From assembly GCA_951799405.1 (NCBI GenBank), contig OX637343.1, positions 7,068,001 to 7,132,000 on the forward strand: DNA of 64,000 nt. The letters are read 5' to 3'. The notes under the pieces were generated by a model that did not search any database, had not been told where the DNA came from, and saw only the letters and a list, made by a program, of their open reading frames with translations. Source of the DNA: Agapetus fuscipes (taxonomy: Eukaryota; Arthropoda; Insecta; Trichoptera; Glossosomatidae). This document shows, one piece after another, positions 11,976-24,500 of the stretch; the stretch's first letter is position 1; each line of letters begins with the position of its first letter. The position numbers and the translations under genes are program-made.

Positions 11976-13664
11976 CAGCTAAGCAAACCTTGCCAGTATT
12001 TATTTTTTCATTTGAAATAAATATGAATGCGCTTTACCAAATGAGCCATTGGGACTTATTACTTACATACATAATTACAAATGTATGTGACAAAAATTGG
12101 CTCAAAGAACAATTGGTGAAATAAACTAAATTGATAAAATATTATCTAAGTCCTTATATTCTGAGTAATACAATATTTCTTGTATTAAGTCGTAAAACAA
12201 TGTTGCCACATCACAAAAATATTTTTTAAGCATTGGGCAACATGTCGGACAACGATTGTTGCTCAATCAGATTGTGGGAAACAACAGCAAAGTTATCGCT
12301 GTCTTCAAAAAGTAGCCTTTTTACATTTATAATGCTGGTCCTTGGTCCTTTGTCAGCTTTTCATTCGCTAAGTGGTATAAAAAATAGGTAGAGATCGAAC
12401 AATCATAGCTCGCTTGGTACAATAATTTTATAAAGATTCTTTTGATTTACAAATTCTAGCTCCAGAATCAAAATCTAACGGCTTCGTCAAATAGAAAGCG
12501 TTCTTAGTCCTTGTCAAGGCGCTAAAACGTCCCGGACTAGCGTCGCGCTATACTGCTGTGTTGTACTGAATATGTGTACTTAAGCCGGTCAAATACAAAG
12601 TAAGCAAATGTTACTGCTAATGCGAGGTCACATCGCTTACTGCCGCCATGACTCCCGCTAAGAACACTTCCTGTTTAACAAAGCGTTAAAAAAGTAAAAG
12701 AAAGTTACTTCTTAACTGTCAAAGCTTAAAAAAATGTTCATAACCTTAAAAATACATCTAAACACAGTATACAGTACCTATCATTAAACTGTCAAATAAA
12801 TTATTTTTCTTTATTTGGATTATCAAAGTACATATTTGGCTTTCCTACAATTTAATGTATTTTTTAATTATTTAATGGGGTCTACACATTTAAATCAGGC
12901 GTAAAAATGTGACGTCATTTGTCTGGGTTGCTAGGGGCTTGTGAATAGTTGAATGGTTGCTAAGATTGTTTCCATGTAAAAAAAAAACACTAAAACAGAG
13001 TATGCGTGAGGGTAAAAACACTTGAATAGAATAAATTATATGGGTACATTGAAAAGACATTAAATTACAATGCACTGTATTTCTTTTTCTTACAGATGTC
13101 GTTATATGCCAATGTAAGTGTATTTCACAATGCTGTAAAATAAAATAAAATCCCTGACTATCTGGAAACCATTTTTTTTGTCAACTATGGACAACAACCT
13201 GTGATGCCATCCAGCTGAGGAATGTTTTGAATGTGTTGACTCCATTTTGTGTAATGAAAAATAATACCAAGTATTTTATTCAGATTTACAGAATTGTAAA
13301 ATTTAAGACATAAGGAAATACTGTTTTAAAAGACAATAAAAATGTTATGTAGGCATCATTGCCCTGGAAAAATATGCAAAGATCCGTTAAACGACAATAA
13401 TTTTTAAAATGACAATTTCACTGTAATTTCCAGATTAGTACTTGCTTTTAAATGACAATAAAATGTTTACAATATGTTTCTGGTAACATCAGAAAAAATA
13501 CGTCAAGGTGACAATAAACTATGAATAAAAAGAAATAACTCATTGACAATAATATTTGTATAAATTTAAATGAAAAATTAGTAACAAAATGTCAAAACTG
13601 ATTTTTTGCTTCTTTACTTCAGGGATTGCAGAGGCGAGTCCTTGTGCTCGGTAATGGCATAATG
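11976..13664. other. No gene seen
   Basis: AT-rich DNA. GACAATAA recurs about five times between 13330 and 13560. No coding or RNA gene recognised. Confidence 0.4.
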
Positions 13665-13957
13665 TGACCGGTCTGTAGTCTAGTGGTTAAGGCTACGGAC
13701 TCGTATTCCGAAAGTTATGAGTTTGATTCCCGGTGGACCACAAAAAAAAAAAAAAAAACAATTATGCTCTTCACTGGTTTGAAATATTCATTTACCTTTC
13801 AAAAACAAACTGGCTACCACAGTTTCTTCCAGTCTTACAGAAAATGGGTCTTGCTTGAGAATTGGTGCTTTATATCGACAACCAAGCTCGCAGAGGGCTC
13901 TTGAGGTGTGATTCACACAAAAACAGTGCTCACCAAATAAATCATCCATGTGTTATA
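13665..13957 (+). mobile_element. SINE-1 with tRNA-like head
   Basis: The head reads 'gtctgtagtctagtggttaa' (box A-like), then 'gagtttgattccc' (box B-like). An A-rich spacer follows, then the body ('tgctcttcactgg', 'tgggtcttgcttgagaattg') and tail-a ('gggctcttgaggtgtg', 'gctcaccaaataaatcatc'). It is close to full length but diverged. It is a retroposed pol III element, not a functional tRNA gene. Confidence 0.85.
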
Positions 13958-14448
13958 AACATAACTGCAAGATTTCAGATACTTCAGCTTTTGAATATTT
14001 GTAACTAAGCCCACTGATCAATATTCAATAAATAGATGGCCATAGTGATGCATGTGCCATTGAAAAAAGGTATACAATGAAGGAAATAGACATAAAATAA
14101 CTGCAACACATCACACATAATAAATTTCAGGGGCTGTGCATTCACATTACAGAAGTAACATTTTAGCGAGTAATACAAAAAAGCTTGTAGAATAATTTGT
14201 CATAGTAAACTGTGCGTCGAACAGCTGTGACAAACTTGTTGATAGTTGCCAGGAAACTGATTGCAGCAATACCTCACTGATGCCTAAGGCCATCAGTGAT
14301 TTGGGACACCAAACAATTATCTGATGCTCCATGCATTTCTTTCCAATTGATTGATGGCTAAATGTATGCTGATAGAAATTGTATAAAATATCTTGTTCCA
14401 AAATGGCTGCCACAGGGTGAAACACATAAAAATCAATACATAGTAGGA
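13958..14448. other. No gene seen
   Basis: Mixed sequence. The minus-strand frame at 14147-14425 has no recognisable domain. Confidence 0.4.
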
Positions 14449-14718
14449 TAATTTATTTGATGAGCGCTGTTTTTGTTTGAATCACGCCTCAAGAGAACTG
14501 AGGTTGGTTTTTGCTATAGAAATTGCCAATTCGCAAACAAGACCCATTTGCTGTAAGGCTGTAGGGACCTTTGGTAAAGGCACATGAATTTTGCAACCGA
14601 GCGAAAAGCATATTTGAAAAATAAAAGATATATATTTTTTCTCCGCAGGGAATCAATCCCAAGACCTTTTGAATTAGAGTCGGAAGCATCGACCATTAGA
14701 CTGCGGACATACTCCCAA
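14449..14718 (-). mobile_element. SINE-1, nearly full, reverse
   Basis: It reads tail-body-head in reverse: 'tatttgatgagcgctg', 'ctccgcagggaatcaatccc' (complement of box B) and 'gaccattagactgcggac' (complement of box A). Diverged. Confidence 0.8.
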
Positions 14719-16239
14719 TGATACTCCTTGAAAGAGAACAAGTAACCTAAAAGAGTTGTGATGTAAAATGTTGCAATAAAGATAAAACATTGTTCCCCTT
14801 TCAAAAGTAAAAAGGGATCAAATAATTTTTGCGCATCGCAGCAACACTAACATTTAAGTTTTTATTTCATTTCAAAAAGTAGATCGCCCGATGTCCGTTA
14901 TTTTGAAAACAGAACTAAACTGGATTTTTTTTTTAATGTTTGTTTCTGGAGTACTTAAATAAAATACCTACATTATTTGAAATTAACATGTTCTAATACC
15001 TGCTAAAAAAACGCTACAAAGCTACACATACAGTGTTATTTCTTGCTGTGTTTTCTCCGAAGGGGTCCCATGTGGTGAGTGGAACCTATTTATTTCTACA
15101 GGTTAGGGGGTCGGCGTTACTTACCGGCGCAAGACCTGCAATGTCACATTTTCATACAAATATTAATTTGACTAGAAAAATTTATAAATCTAACATTCTT
15201 TAACTTATAATTAAATGATAGCGAAGAAAAGGGATGGATGCATTGAAAGTACCTACACAAATACAAGAGAGCCAGATAACAAAGCCAGAAATGTTCCCAA
15301 CAGATTTATTGCTTGGGTGCACATTTTGTGTATAAAGGAAGAACAATGGAGTGACACAGGCTCTCGATAGCGAGTGTTGAAAAATAAGTAGGTGAGTCTG
15401 TATTTGTAAATTTTCTTTTCTCGCTCGTTTAAAGGCATTTACTGAAATCGCACCCCAGTTATCATTTGTATTCTCAACACAATTCACTGAAATAACTGTA
15501 TGAAAATGTTTTTGGCAGGTGTTTGAAGAATTTCTATTAGGTATTTTATTTGTGTAGACTCGAAGACTACTTACTTTTTGACAAGTTTTAATATTTTTTG
15601 CATTTGAAAAAAAAGAGCTTAGACAAAATAAGTAAAGTGGCAAAATTATACTCAAAACATCGATCTAAATAAAAGATATAGATGGAGCATCTGAGTCAAT
15701 TTGTGTACCAAAAAAAAGTGCGCCCTAGGGTGTACGCTTCATACAAATGACGCCTTTTTATATTCAGTTTTCCGGCAACCGTCATGTTTATGTATCTTTT
15801 TAATGTATGACGTTGATATATTATTTTCATTTTTCAGCTTTTATTCCATTTAATGCGACGTTTGTACCTATGGGTAAAAACAGACGTAGTCCATCTATAT
15901 CTTTTATATTGATTGATGACTCAAAAGCTTATAAAATGTAGTTCATGGAAAAAAAAATACTACTTAACTAGAAGGATATGTCAATTATCATGTTTTGTGG
16001 ACTCTATTCAAGTACGTGTCATTGAATTTACTGCATATCCTAGAGAACCCTGACACCGCATGTAATTAATACCTATATTATACAATTATTGTATTATTAC
16101 GCCAATCAATTAAATAAACAAACAAAAACTTGTGTGTGTGTGTGTGTACTTTATGTATTGTAATTATGAACCAGTAACAACAGTATGGCTATAACAAAAT
16201 GGTAGACAATTATTGTTCTTCATGGCTGTCAAATTGTTC
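14719..16239. other. Mostly unannotated; SINE-2 scrap and (GT)n
   Basis: A reverse SINE-2 tail lies at about 15020-15150 ('ctacaggttagggggtcggc'). A (GT)n microsatellite spans about 16131-16148. The minus-strand frame of 151 codons at 15200-15655 has no domain, no splice context and AT-driven composition. Confidence 0.45.
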
Positions 16240-17300
16240 CCAATAGCTTTCAATGTTTCAATGTGAATTGACGTAAGCAAAATTGTGCCATCACGCGGCC
16301 AGGTCGCTATGGAAAAGGCAATCAAACATTTTGTTATTGGTTGCTGAGGGCATCAGCCTTATTTATTGTTGGCAAGAAAAACAATGGGGCTCTTTACAAA
16401 CTTATAAATTTTGAAAATTGTAATTTTTGGCCCTTTCTACTCAAAAGGTTGCCTACACCTGGTCTAGGAGACTAGGGTTCTTGGCAATTAAAATTACAAC
16501 ATTGGTTAGCTATTTATTTAAAAACCCAGCTGATTGACGTCATGTTTTTTCCTCTTGGCTTTTTTTCCCAAATCGTTTAAATCATTAAATTTTGAAATAA
16601 GAGCAAAAATGCTACTAAGTGAGCAACCAACTAAACATAATTTGACAGTTGTCAGCCATATTGTGTTGCCGTTTTCTCACTTCTAAAAATAAACATGGGA
16701 TCCATACTATTGTTATATGTTCACAAATATTATACTTTTGTAAAAATAAATGTGTATTTATATACAAATTATTATTTTTATGTATTTTTTGATACGTTTG
16801 TCGAGAAGCAAACATTTTTTACCATCTCTAATTTATGTTTAATAGTTCAAATTAATTTTAATGTTTATTTCTTAATGATACTTGTTTGTGAGAGTTCCAT
16901 AGCAGTATCATAGTTTTATTTGGCTTACTTTTGTTTTGAGAATAATAAGAAATGATTATGTAATATATTATTGTAGATTGAAATTTATTGAAATAAATTG
17001 AAATCCAGAGCATCATTTGTTTCTTTTATCTTCCAACACAAAAACTGTGCAATAGTTTCATTCACTTAACTAACTGTTTTATATTTCAGGAGTCTGCAGG
17101 AAAATGAAGTCAGAACATTTTTGAAGTTACAACTCTTTTCTCGTCGATCAAACCTCAGTCTTGACTGGGATTGCCATCCTTAGCAACCAATAACAAAGTG
17201 GTTTTATGCCTTTTTGCTAGCAACTTGACCGCGTGACGATATTGTGTAAGCCAATCCACGTGTAGACTTTATTGTGCATGGCTTACTTTAAAAAAGGCTA
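16240..17300. mobile_element. Rep-G: DNA element with long terminal inverted repeats
   Basis: Bases about 16263-16370 and 17155-17272 are diverged inverted copies. Landmarks are 'cacgcggccaggtcgct' against 'gctagcaacttgaccgcgtg', and 'ttgttattggttgctgag' against 'ccttagcaaccaataacaa'. A third copy lies at 49695-49975. The interior is AT-rich and lacks a transposase. This is likely a non-autonomous TIR element. Confidence 0.55.
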
Positions 17301-18224
17301 TTGATAGAGTCCAAACAAAAAAGAAAATGAAATTTTTTTAATATTACCCAGCGGGTCTGCAAACCAAAAAACTTTATAATATTTGGTTGTTTGTGACTTT
17401 TGTTAATTTATCACCGACTGTGCAGTGTTCCAGTAAAAATCATTTTTTTTATATTTCATATTATTTTATAAACTGACTGCTTTGAAATAGGTTCCTGAAT
17501 ATTTTTCATGCATGACTCTCTTGGTGCTTCAGAAATCTTATAGTATGAGATTAGAAGAAAGCTGTACTTAATTGGCTTAATAAAATGAAATCATCGTACA
17601 AAAAAATACAATTTTATGCTCAAAGGATCCTTGAGATGTAATACTTCAATACTTGCATAGAAAAGTTTGTGCAATATGCAATATTATTTTTTTACGGTGG
17701 CAAGTTCATGGCAAGTTAATTTTTTTGATGAATGATTTATCCACACTGTACAATAAACTAGTTGATTTCTACTGTAGATTATTTTTTAAGATTTTTTTGA
17801 ACTCCAATGACTTTTGCTTATAAAACTTTTTATTTGAAAACAATGAGTTTTTCAATTCATTCACATTTTTATCAGAATCTACACTATTTATTTACAACAT
17901 CAATAATACACATAAAACATTTTCTAGAATATAATTTTGCATATATATCCAAAGCTTCTTTTGGGTTTCTCACATCATCTGACGTTTTTTTGCTAAAAAA
18001 AATCATGGCATAAATGCTTTAAAATAATAAATGATAACCTACTTATTTTGGTTTTGCTTTGTTTAATAAAGTTTTTAAATCCACAGATAAATGAAGTTTA
18101 ACCGAGGCTTTGGTTAAGCTGATTATTCCCTATGAAGAAAAATGGTCAATCTTTGTGGATTTCCTGAGCCAGTTAAACTTTTTGGGGTTTTGTAAGCCTT
18201 TTCACCGTGTTTTTAGTAATAATG
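17301..18224. other. No gene seen
   Basis: AT-rich DNA upstream of the CpG-rich block. Confidence 0.4.
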
Positions 18225-18492
18225 GGAGTTACGAACTGTATTTAGCAGGTACCAGTGAGCATGCGTAATGTGAGATGTACGGCGTGTGAACAGCACCAGC
18301 ATCTTGTTTATTGACAAATGACAGGTTGGTGCGGTGAGCGAGTCCTCGACTAAATAATGTCCGTTTGTGCAAAAATAACAACAAAACCAACCAAAATGTC
18401 GCTTTAAAGTGTGAATAATGTGACAAGGGACGCTGAGCGAGCAAGGAGCAAGCTCCGCAGGCCCGCCGGGTTACAAAAACCGAGCGACGAAA
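18225..18492 (+). promoter_or_regulatory. CpG-rich promoter/5' UTR of Ptp99A with short uORFs
   Basis: A sharp local rise in GC and CpG (for example 'gcggtgagcgagtcctcgac' and 'ctccgcaggcccgccggg') inside AT-rich DNA, immediately upstream of the first coding exon. No TATA box is placed convincingly. If transcribed, the leader would contain a 16-codon upstream ORF (18357-18407) and a minimal ATG-TGA (18418-18423). Promoter identity and transcription start are inferred from position and composition only. Confidence 0.5.
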
Positions 18493-18595
18493 ATGCATAT
18501 TAGCCTTTTGTTCGGGGCCATCTTTTTTTGTCTTTTTCCCAATTATTACTGTTCTGAACATTCGGAAGCGCGCTCCGTAAACCAAGAGACAACCA
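18493..18595 (+). CDS. Ptp99A: Ptp99A exon 1: start codon and signal peptide
   Basis: The ATG sits in 'gacgaaaatgc', just below the CpG-rich block. It encodes [20 protein letters not shown]: a short N-region, a hydrophobic core and a likely cleavage site near Cys20, then [14 protein letters not shown]. The donor is 'aacca|gtaagt'. It ends one base into a codon, exactly the phase needed by the acceptor at 19400. I chose it on signal-peptide character, Kozak-like context and phase match; no closer alternative was seen. Confidence 0.7.
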
Positions 18596-21500
18596 GTAAG
18601 TAACAATTAACTTATTCAAAAAGCTTAATTCATTATATTTACAGCTTATTTAGCTTTAATTAGAGGCAAAATGGCGCCTCCCTTTTCTGTCTTATGAACT
18701 GTCAACTTAACACATATCCCTGAATCTCCTTATAATCAGATTCTACTAGAAAAACTAACTTTGATTTCTGCTGTGTGCAAGTGTGACATGTATGTTCACG
18801 CTTACCCAGTATATTATTATTTTTTTTTTTTAAATATATAAATATTTACTTTTCAATCTATATTTCAATAATAATAATACTTGAGTACCTAACGATAACA
18901 ATGTCAATACCCATTATCTGGGCGGGCTTTACATAACTGAAGTTTACATTTCATAAAACAGTTGGCGTGAGGCTGGTCTCTTAGTTCATAAAAACAAATA
19001 GGTTCCACTCCCTGTAGATACCGTATCCATACCTACTTAAGCTTCACATAGTACTTAAGTAAATTCTTATTGCTTTATCTTCATAGTAACTGTAGTGGGT
19101 TGGAACCTTTGTAGTTTTTCACGGGTCCGTAGTCTAGTGGTTACTCTTCTGTCTCGTAAATGGAAGGTCGTGGGTTCAAATGCCGGCGGAGCACACAAAA
19201 TATACCATTTATATTTTCAAATATAGGTACTCTTCGCTGGGATGAAAATTCATATACCTTTACCATCTCAGTCTGGGCCTTCCACACTTCTACTTCCCAC
19301 AGAGTATTTACAAAGTATTCAAGAAAGAGAAGTTGAAATTGTCTATGATTTGATTTATTTTTGAAATAATGCTAAAAGTTGTATTTTTGATTTCCCCAGC
19401 TCCATCCGTTCCTCACAACTTCACAATAAGGAAGGTCACCTCCACAGAGATACACCTGTCTTGGGCCAAGCCTTCCAAGCTTCACACTTGGGGTGCGCCG
19501 CCTCCCAAGCCTCACACGGCCCTTCTCCTGGCGCCTGGTCATCATCAAGAACCAGAATACACTCCGGAAGAAGAAGAACCGCCCCAGCATCAACCGTACT
19601 CCTCCAGACTTCTCAAAAATGGACTCCACATCGAAATCTCCAACCCGTTTCTCCCACAGAATATCTACCACCAACCGTGGAAAGAAATCAACGACAGATT
19701 CATCCGGCGCAAACGAAACACGGAAGACAAAAACCCGGATGAAATATTGGAAGACGAGTATTCTTCAATGGGAAACTTAGATGTTTCTCTGATCGAACGG
19801 AGAGTCAGAGAAGAGTTCTTGTTTAAGCGGCAAAAGATGCGGCGCCAAGTAGATAGCAGTACGGAGAAATTGGTCAAAGACAAGATTGATGCCGAGGGTG
19901 CGGCAAAAGTTTTAAATGGCGTCGTCGCCGCGTCGACGGAAAATAAAGTTGACGAGACGAGTGAAAGAGTTTTGGAAGTGAAAATGGAAGATCCGGATGA
20001 GGATTTGATAAACGATAAGTTGGTGAATTATGTGTTGTTCTATGAGGAAGGACTGGCTGGAGGAGTGGCGGACGCTTCTTGGAAAGGTGGCTTTGTGAAT
20101 GATGTTCCCCCGGAGAAGGGCTCCCCAAGAGTCAAGAGTGTGTTGCTGACGCATCAAGATGGCAGGGATGGCCTCAAAGGATACAAGTACACGCTGAGAA
20201 ATCTGAGTACGTACAATCCACTTGGTTACTTATTGCAAGCAGTCTGCACATTGTTCCCAGAATCATCAACAAACCCTTGAAGTTATACTTTTCATTATTA
20301 TTATTCCTTTAAATGTGGAATCAACATTTTAATTTCATCTAGTTTTAAAGTTTTAGAAGTACTTTTGTGTTCCTAATATTATTGACTAATAGGTTGGCAT
20401 GGGGGTGACCCCCCATGCTGTACAAACTTGGTTCACTTTTACCAATTACTTAAAAATTAAATTAGGCTGGTTTATTTGGTGAGCGCTGTTTTTTTGTGTA
20501 TCACACCTCAAGAGCCCTCTGCGAGCATGGTGGTCGCTGTAGAAAGCGCCAATTCTCAAGCAAGACCCAGTGGATAACCTACCTCTTCTTTCCGTCTATC
20601 AGGTCCCGCCTAGAGGTTGTATGGCTCACACCAGATTACTATACGAGCCAATTTTTTACAGGACATGGAAACTTCAATTCCACCCTTTTTAAGCTTCGTA
20701 TCTCGTCCACGGCGGAACGTGTGCGGCGGGGTCACGCAGGATGTGCGTCACATACTGTGGGACTGCCCGCTGCGACATTCCGATCGGAATGCGCTCTTTG
20801 CCGCGGTAAGCCCGGGCATAGGCCCGATAGGCTACGTCGATTTTGTGTCCACAAGGAATAACTATCGAGTCTTCAGACGCTTTTGCGCATCTTACGTGCA
20901 CCCTGGACTGGATCTCCATCCGGTCGATTAAGGACGCCAACCACGAATTCCTTGTGTTTAGCACGAAATATCAAGGAGCGCATCCCGATGCACTTGCATT
21001 GAGTCAGTAACTTCGGAATTTGCCTTTTTTCTCTAGTGGACGAACAGGTAGATCTAGAATCACTGCTGGGTCGGGTCACGACCATCGGGAAGGCCTTCCG
21101 CCGCTAAATAAAGTTATAGCTTTGCATGAGCGTTCTGTGATACGCTTCCCCGGATGGAAGTGTACAAACGGAACGGGTATGAGGATGGGCTTGCGCAACT
21201 GCTGTAAGGCTAGATGGACCTTTAGTGACTGGTCTTTGGTAAAGGTACATATATGAATTTTTCACCTAGCGAAGAGCATATTTGAAAATATAAATGCTAT
21301 ATTGTTTTGTGCTCCGCCGGGGTTCGAACCCACAACCTTACATTTACCAGCCAGAAGTGTTAACCGCTAGACTGCGGACCGGTTATGTGTTCTATCAAGC
21401 ATATTGTAATCTACAAGCACAATTTTCACCTCATTTTCATGACATTACAGAGCCATACTATCACTACCGCCTCTGGCTGCGTGCCTTCTTCCCCAAGGTG

Positions 21501-24500
21501 TCCCCCGACAAGTCTCGCCCCACCATGGGTCCCCCATCTCCCCGCTTGACTGCGCTGACGGATGCGGGGCCTCCCAGTGCCCCCAGGGTCATCATAGCGG
21601 CATGTGACCAGCCTCCTGGATCCCTGCTACTGTCCTGGGAGAGACCAAGCTCTTTTGGGCCGTCTCTAGACGTGTAAGTGGAACTTATTTACAATCCCTC
21701 CTGCCTCTGAAATCTGCAAATAATTAGTGACGTCTATCCTGTGGCCAAGACCATCTCAAGGGCTCCATGGTTCTTTGTGTGCAGTGTTTTCTTTAATTCT
21801 TTTCTGAAGGTGTTGGCGGGTTGGTCCATTCGCAGGTCAACAGGTAGCTTATTCTACGCAACTGGCCCAGCTACCCGAGGCTCCAGTCAGCAAATTTTGA
21901 TGTATTGTCCAAGCGTGACCAACACTCTCTCCGCAACTTTGAAAGGGCAATTCTTTCCTGTATTTATGACCCAACAAACGAAGAGAAAACGTGGCGAAAA
22001 AAATACATCTCGGAACTTGTATCAAAAAAAGAGTTGCAGACTCTTATTGCAGACTCTCACAGCCAGTGGTTGACCCTGCAGAGTTACTTTCAGAGATCTG
22101 TTGCCTAGCTGTGTCCTCCTTGTTGAATCAGTATCACATTATATCATTACGCTGAAGAAGCTCATTGCATCGGGGCTTATACTCAACTTTGTTTAGATGG
22201 GAAGGGAGCAAGGCAGAGCGTAAACACGCTCCTCCCACAGCTCCTGCTGATGCTACTCACCCAGTGATCCAGGTTTTGTTGCTTTTGTATGACTTCAAAG
22301 GATCTGGGCAAGAGCGATTGTTCTTTGCCGTCTATGTTGGTCCGCGTATTATTGCCCGCATTGCCGAGAGCATGGGAAATTGCCTAATATACACGGATAT
22401 ACCAGTACCTGTATTACGAGTTTTTTCATAATACTTGTATCGAGTATTCAAAACAAAGCTTCAAAACTTTTTTCAGCAGTGGTGCTTTTCAAGTTCACAT
22501 ACATTTTTCTCGAATACTGGATACTCATACTACGGGTACTGGTATTAGAATGCAATACTTGGGAGTTCCCAAACGATATCCTGCAGCTCTTTGGTCTAAT
22601 TCTTCTGTAACATGTGTTATGCGTGTTCCAGCTATACGGTGACCTTGAAGCGGCAGCATGGACCAATCCACAGGTATCCCATGGACACCAAGCATGAGCA
22701 CATAGAGACATCCATCAAGCTGGTAAATAACATTAACTCTTCCTTGTGTTTTCTCTTCAAAATGGATTATCAGTATAACACCAGTCAATGGCTCAGATGG
22801 AAGAATGCTCGCGTTCCATGCCAAAAGGCTAGGGTTTGATCACCACCAAGGGTGTCTGAAATGGTTTCCCATTTCAGTGTGTATTTTAAGCCATCACAAG
22901 AAATGAGAATCAGCCCCCTCGGGAGCTGGGAAACTCTTACTTAAGTAAAAAAGTTGGTGTGAAGCTCGCTCCCTTACCTGTGAAAATATATAGGTGGCAC
23001 TTGGGGATAACGCAGTGAGGAGTTGCACTACATGTGCAGCTTAGTTGTGGTGTACTACCTTTCTTCATTTTAGTTCTTCAAGTGCAGGATTTACTGAGTA
23101 AGTAGTATTCAACATACACATTTAAATACTTGACATATTTTCTTAAAAAAAAATGGAAATTTACAAAGTCGCAACTTGAAGAACCATGTTTGTTATTGAA
23201 CCAAAAACTAGTTTCTTAAAAATGTGCATGTGCACGGCTAGTGCTGAGATGAGAATCACTGAGCGTCTTCATTGCCTTCACCTGCCAGGTCAAGTCTGCC
23301 CTGCTCACATTATTCATAGTTAAGTGCTGTTAGCCAGCACACTCCCACACTCATCACTGCTTCACTTACACTATACTAAACTTACAGGCTAGTAATTTAG
23401 TGGCTAAACTACTCGCTACTGCACAGAAACCGTTCACATTACGGTCCTGTACAGTACACAAGTGAGTGGTGCTATGCCAGATGAACGGGCTGCAACACAA
23501 TATACATTTTTGCGGCCACTAATGAATTTGACTAATCAACAGGTTTGGACTTGTTTAGCCGGTGAACCAGTGAGCATGGACGCGTGGTGGGAGGCGCTAC
23601 TCGCCCGATAAAAATAGAGTAAAATGGATTGACTCGACTTAATCATTCACTAAATTACTTGACTATTTTTTTTGTGGTTCCCACACATTTAGCTACTAAA
23701 TTACTCGCTACTCTACTAAATTACTAGCCTAGTCCAAACTAGCCTTAAGTCATATTCTCAAACATTGCTGTGTGTAGAACTAAGCATGGATAGTTTATGA
23801 ATTCTAAGTCTGAGGATTAGTAGGGATTCATGCTAAGCAATTGTAGGCCTTTGGTGACCGGTCTTTGGGTAATGCTACAGACTCCTTATCGGAAAATCAT
23901 GGGTTTGATTCCCCACAAGCACAAAAAAGTTATCATTTAAACGTAACTAAAGTTAACACGTATAGTGCAATTTCTTGCCTACGTGTTATCCCCAAAGGGG
24001 TCGCATGTAACCATTCGGGACCTATTTGATTTTTAATTTTATAATTTTTGTATCAGGTATACCTGATGATGACCTACTAGGTCGAAAACGCGTTAGTAAT
24101 TTGTTTAAAGATTTTAATCTTTTTAAATAAATTTTATAGTGAAAATGAACAGTGTTTTGTTTGAATTCATCCAAAAATTATAAAATTAAACAATATGAAT
24201 TTCACAGTGTTAATACACAAACAATACCAAATATATCTATTTATTTTTATGGGTAAAGGGGCCGGCCTCATGCCAACCACTTCAGTTGCTGTTCAACTGC
24301 ATTTACCAAAAACTGTTTTTTCAAAGGTTCATCAAGCCTTACAGCAACTGGGTCTTGCTTGATGAATGGCGCTTACTCGCAGCGATGAAATGGATGGTGA
24401 TGAATATGTAAGAGTGTTGTGTGTGAATTTCAGACGGTGGATATATCTGACAACGTGACCATCTACGAGGTGTCCCTGCATGCAGCCACCAGGTCCATCT

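Noticed and set aside
13330..13560. Recurring GACAATAA motif as a regulatory array
   Set aside because: Irregular spacing in AT-rich DNA and similar motifs elsewhere (about 6540-6600). Chance or old duplication cannot be told apart.
13665..13745. Possible tRNA gene
   Set aside because: It has box A and box B-like motifs but no clean cloverleaf or acceptor stem, and it is the head of a repeated SINE.
15200..15655. 151-codon minus-strand frame
   Set aside because: AT-driven composition, no recognisable motif, no splice or promoter context.
18229..18606. 125-codon minus-strand frame over the CpG-rich block
   Set aside because: It overlaps the Ptp99A promoter and first exon in antisense. No domain; open frame favoured by GC content.
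19493..19780. Alternative frame in exon 2 that looks protein-like ([20 protein letters not shown])
   Set aside because: The other frame is open over the whole exon, matches FN3 sequence at both ends and has the right splice phase. A pair of compensating frameshifts cannot be excluded but is not needed.
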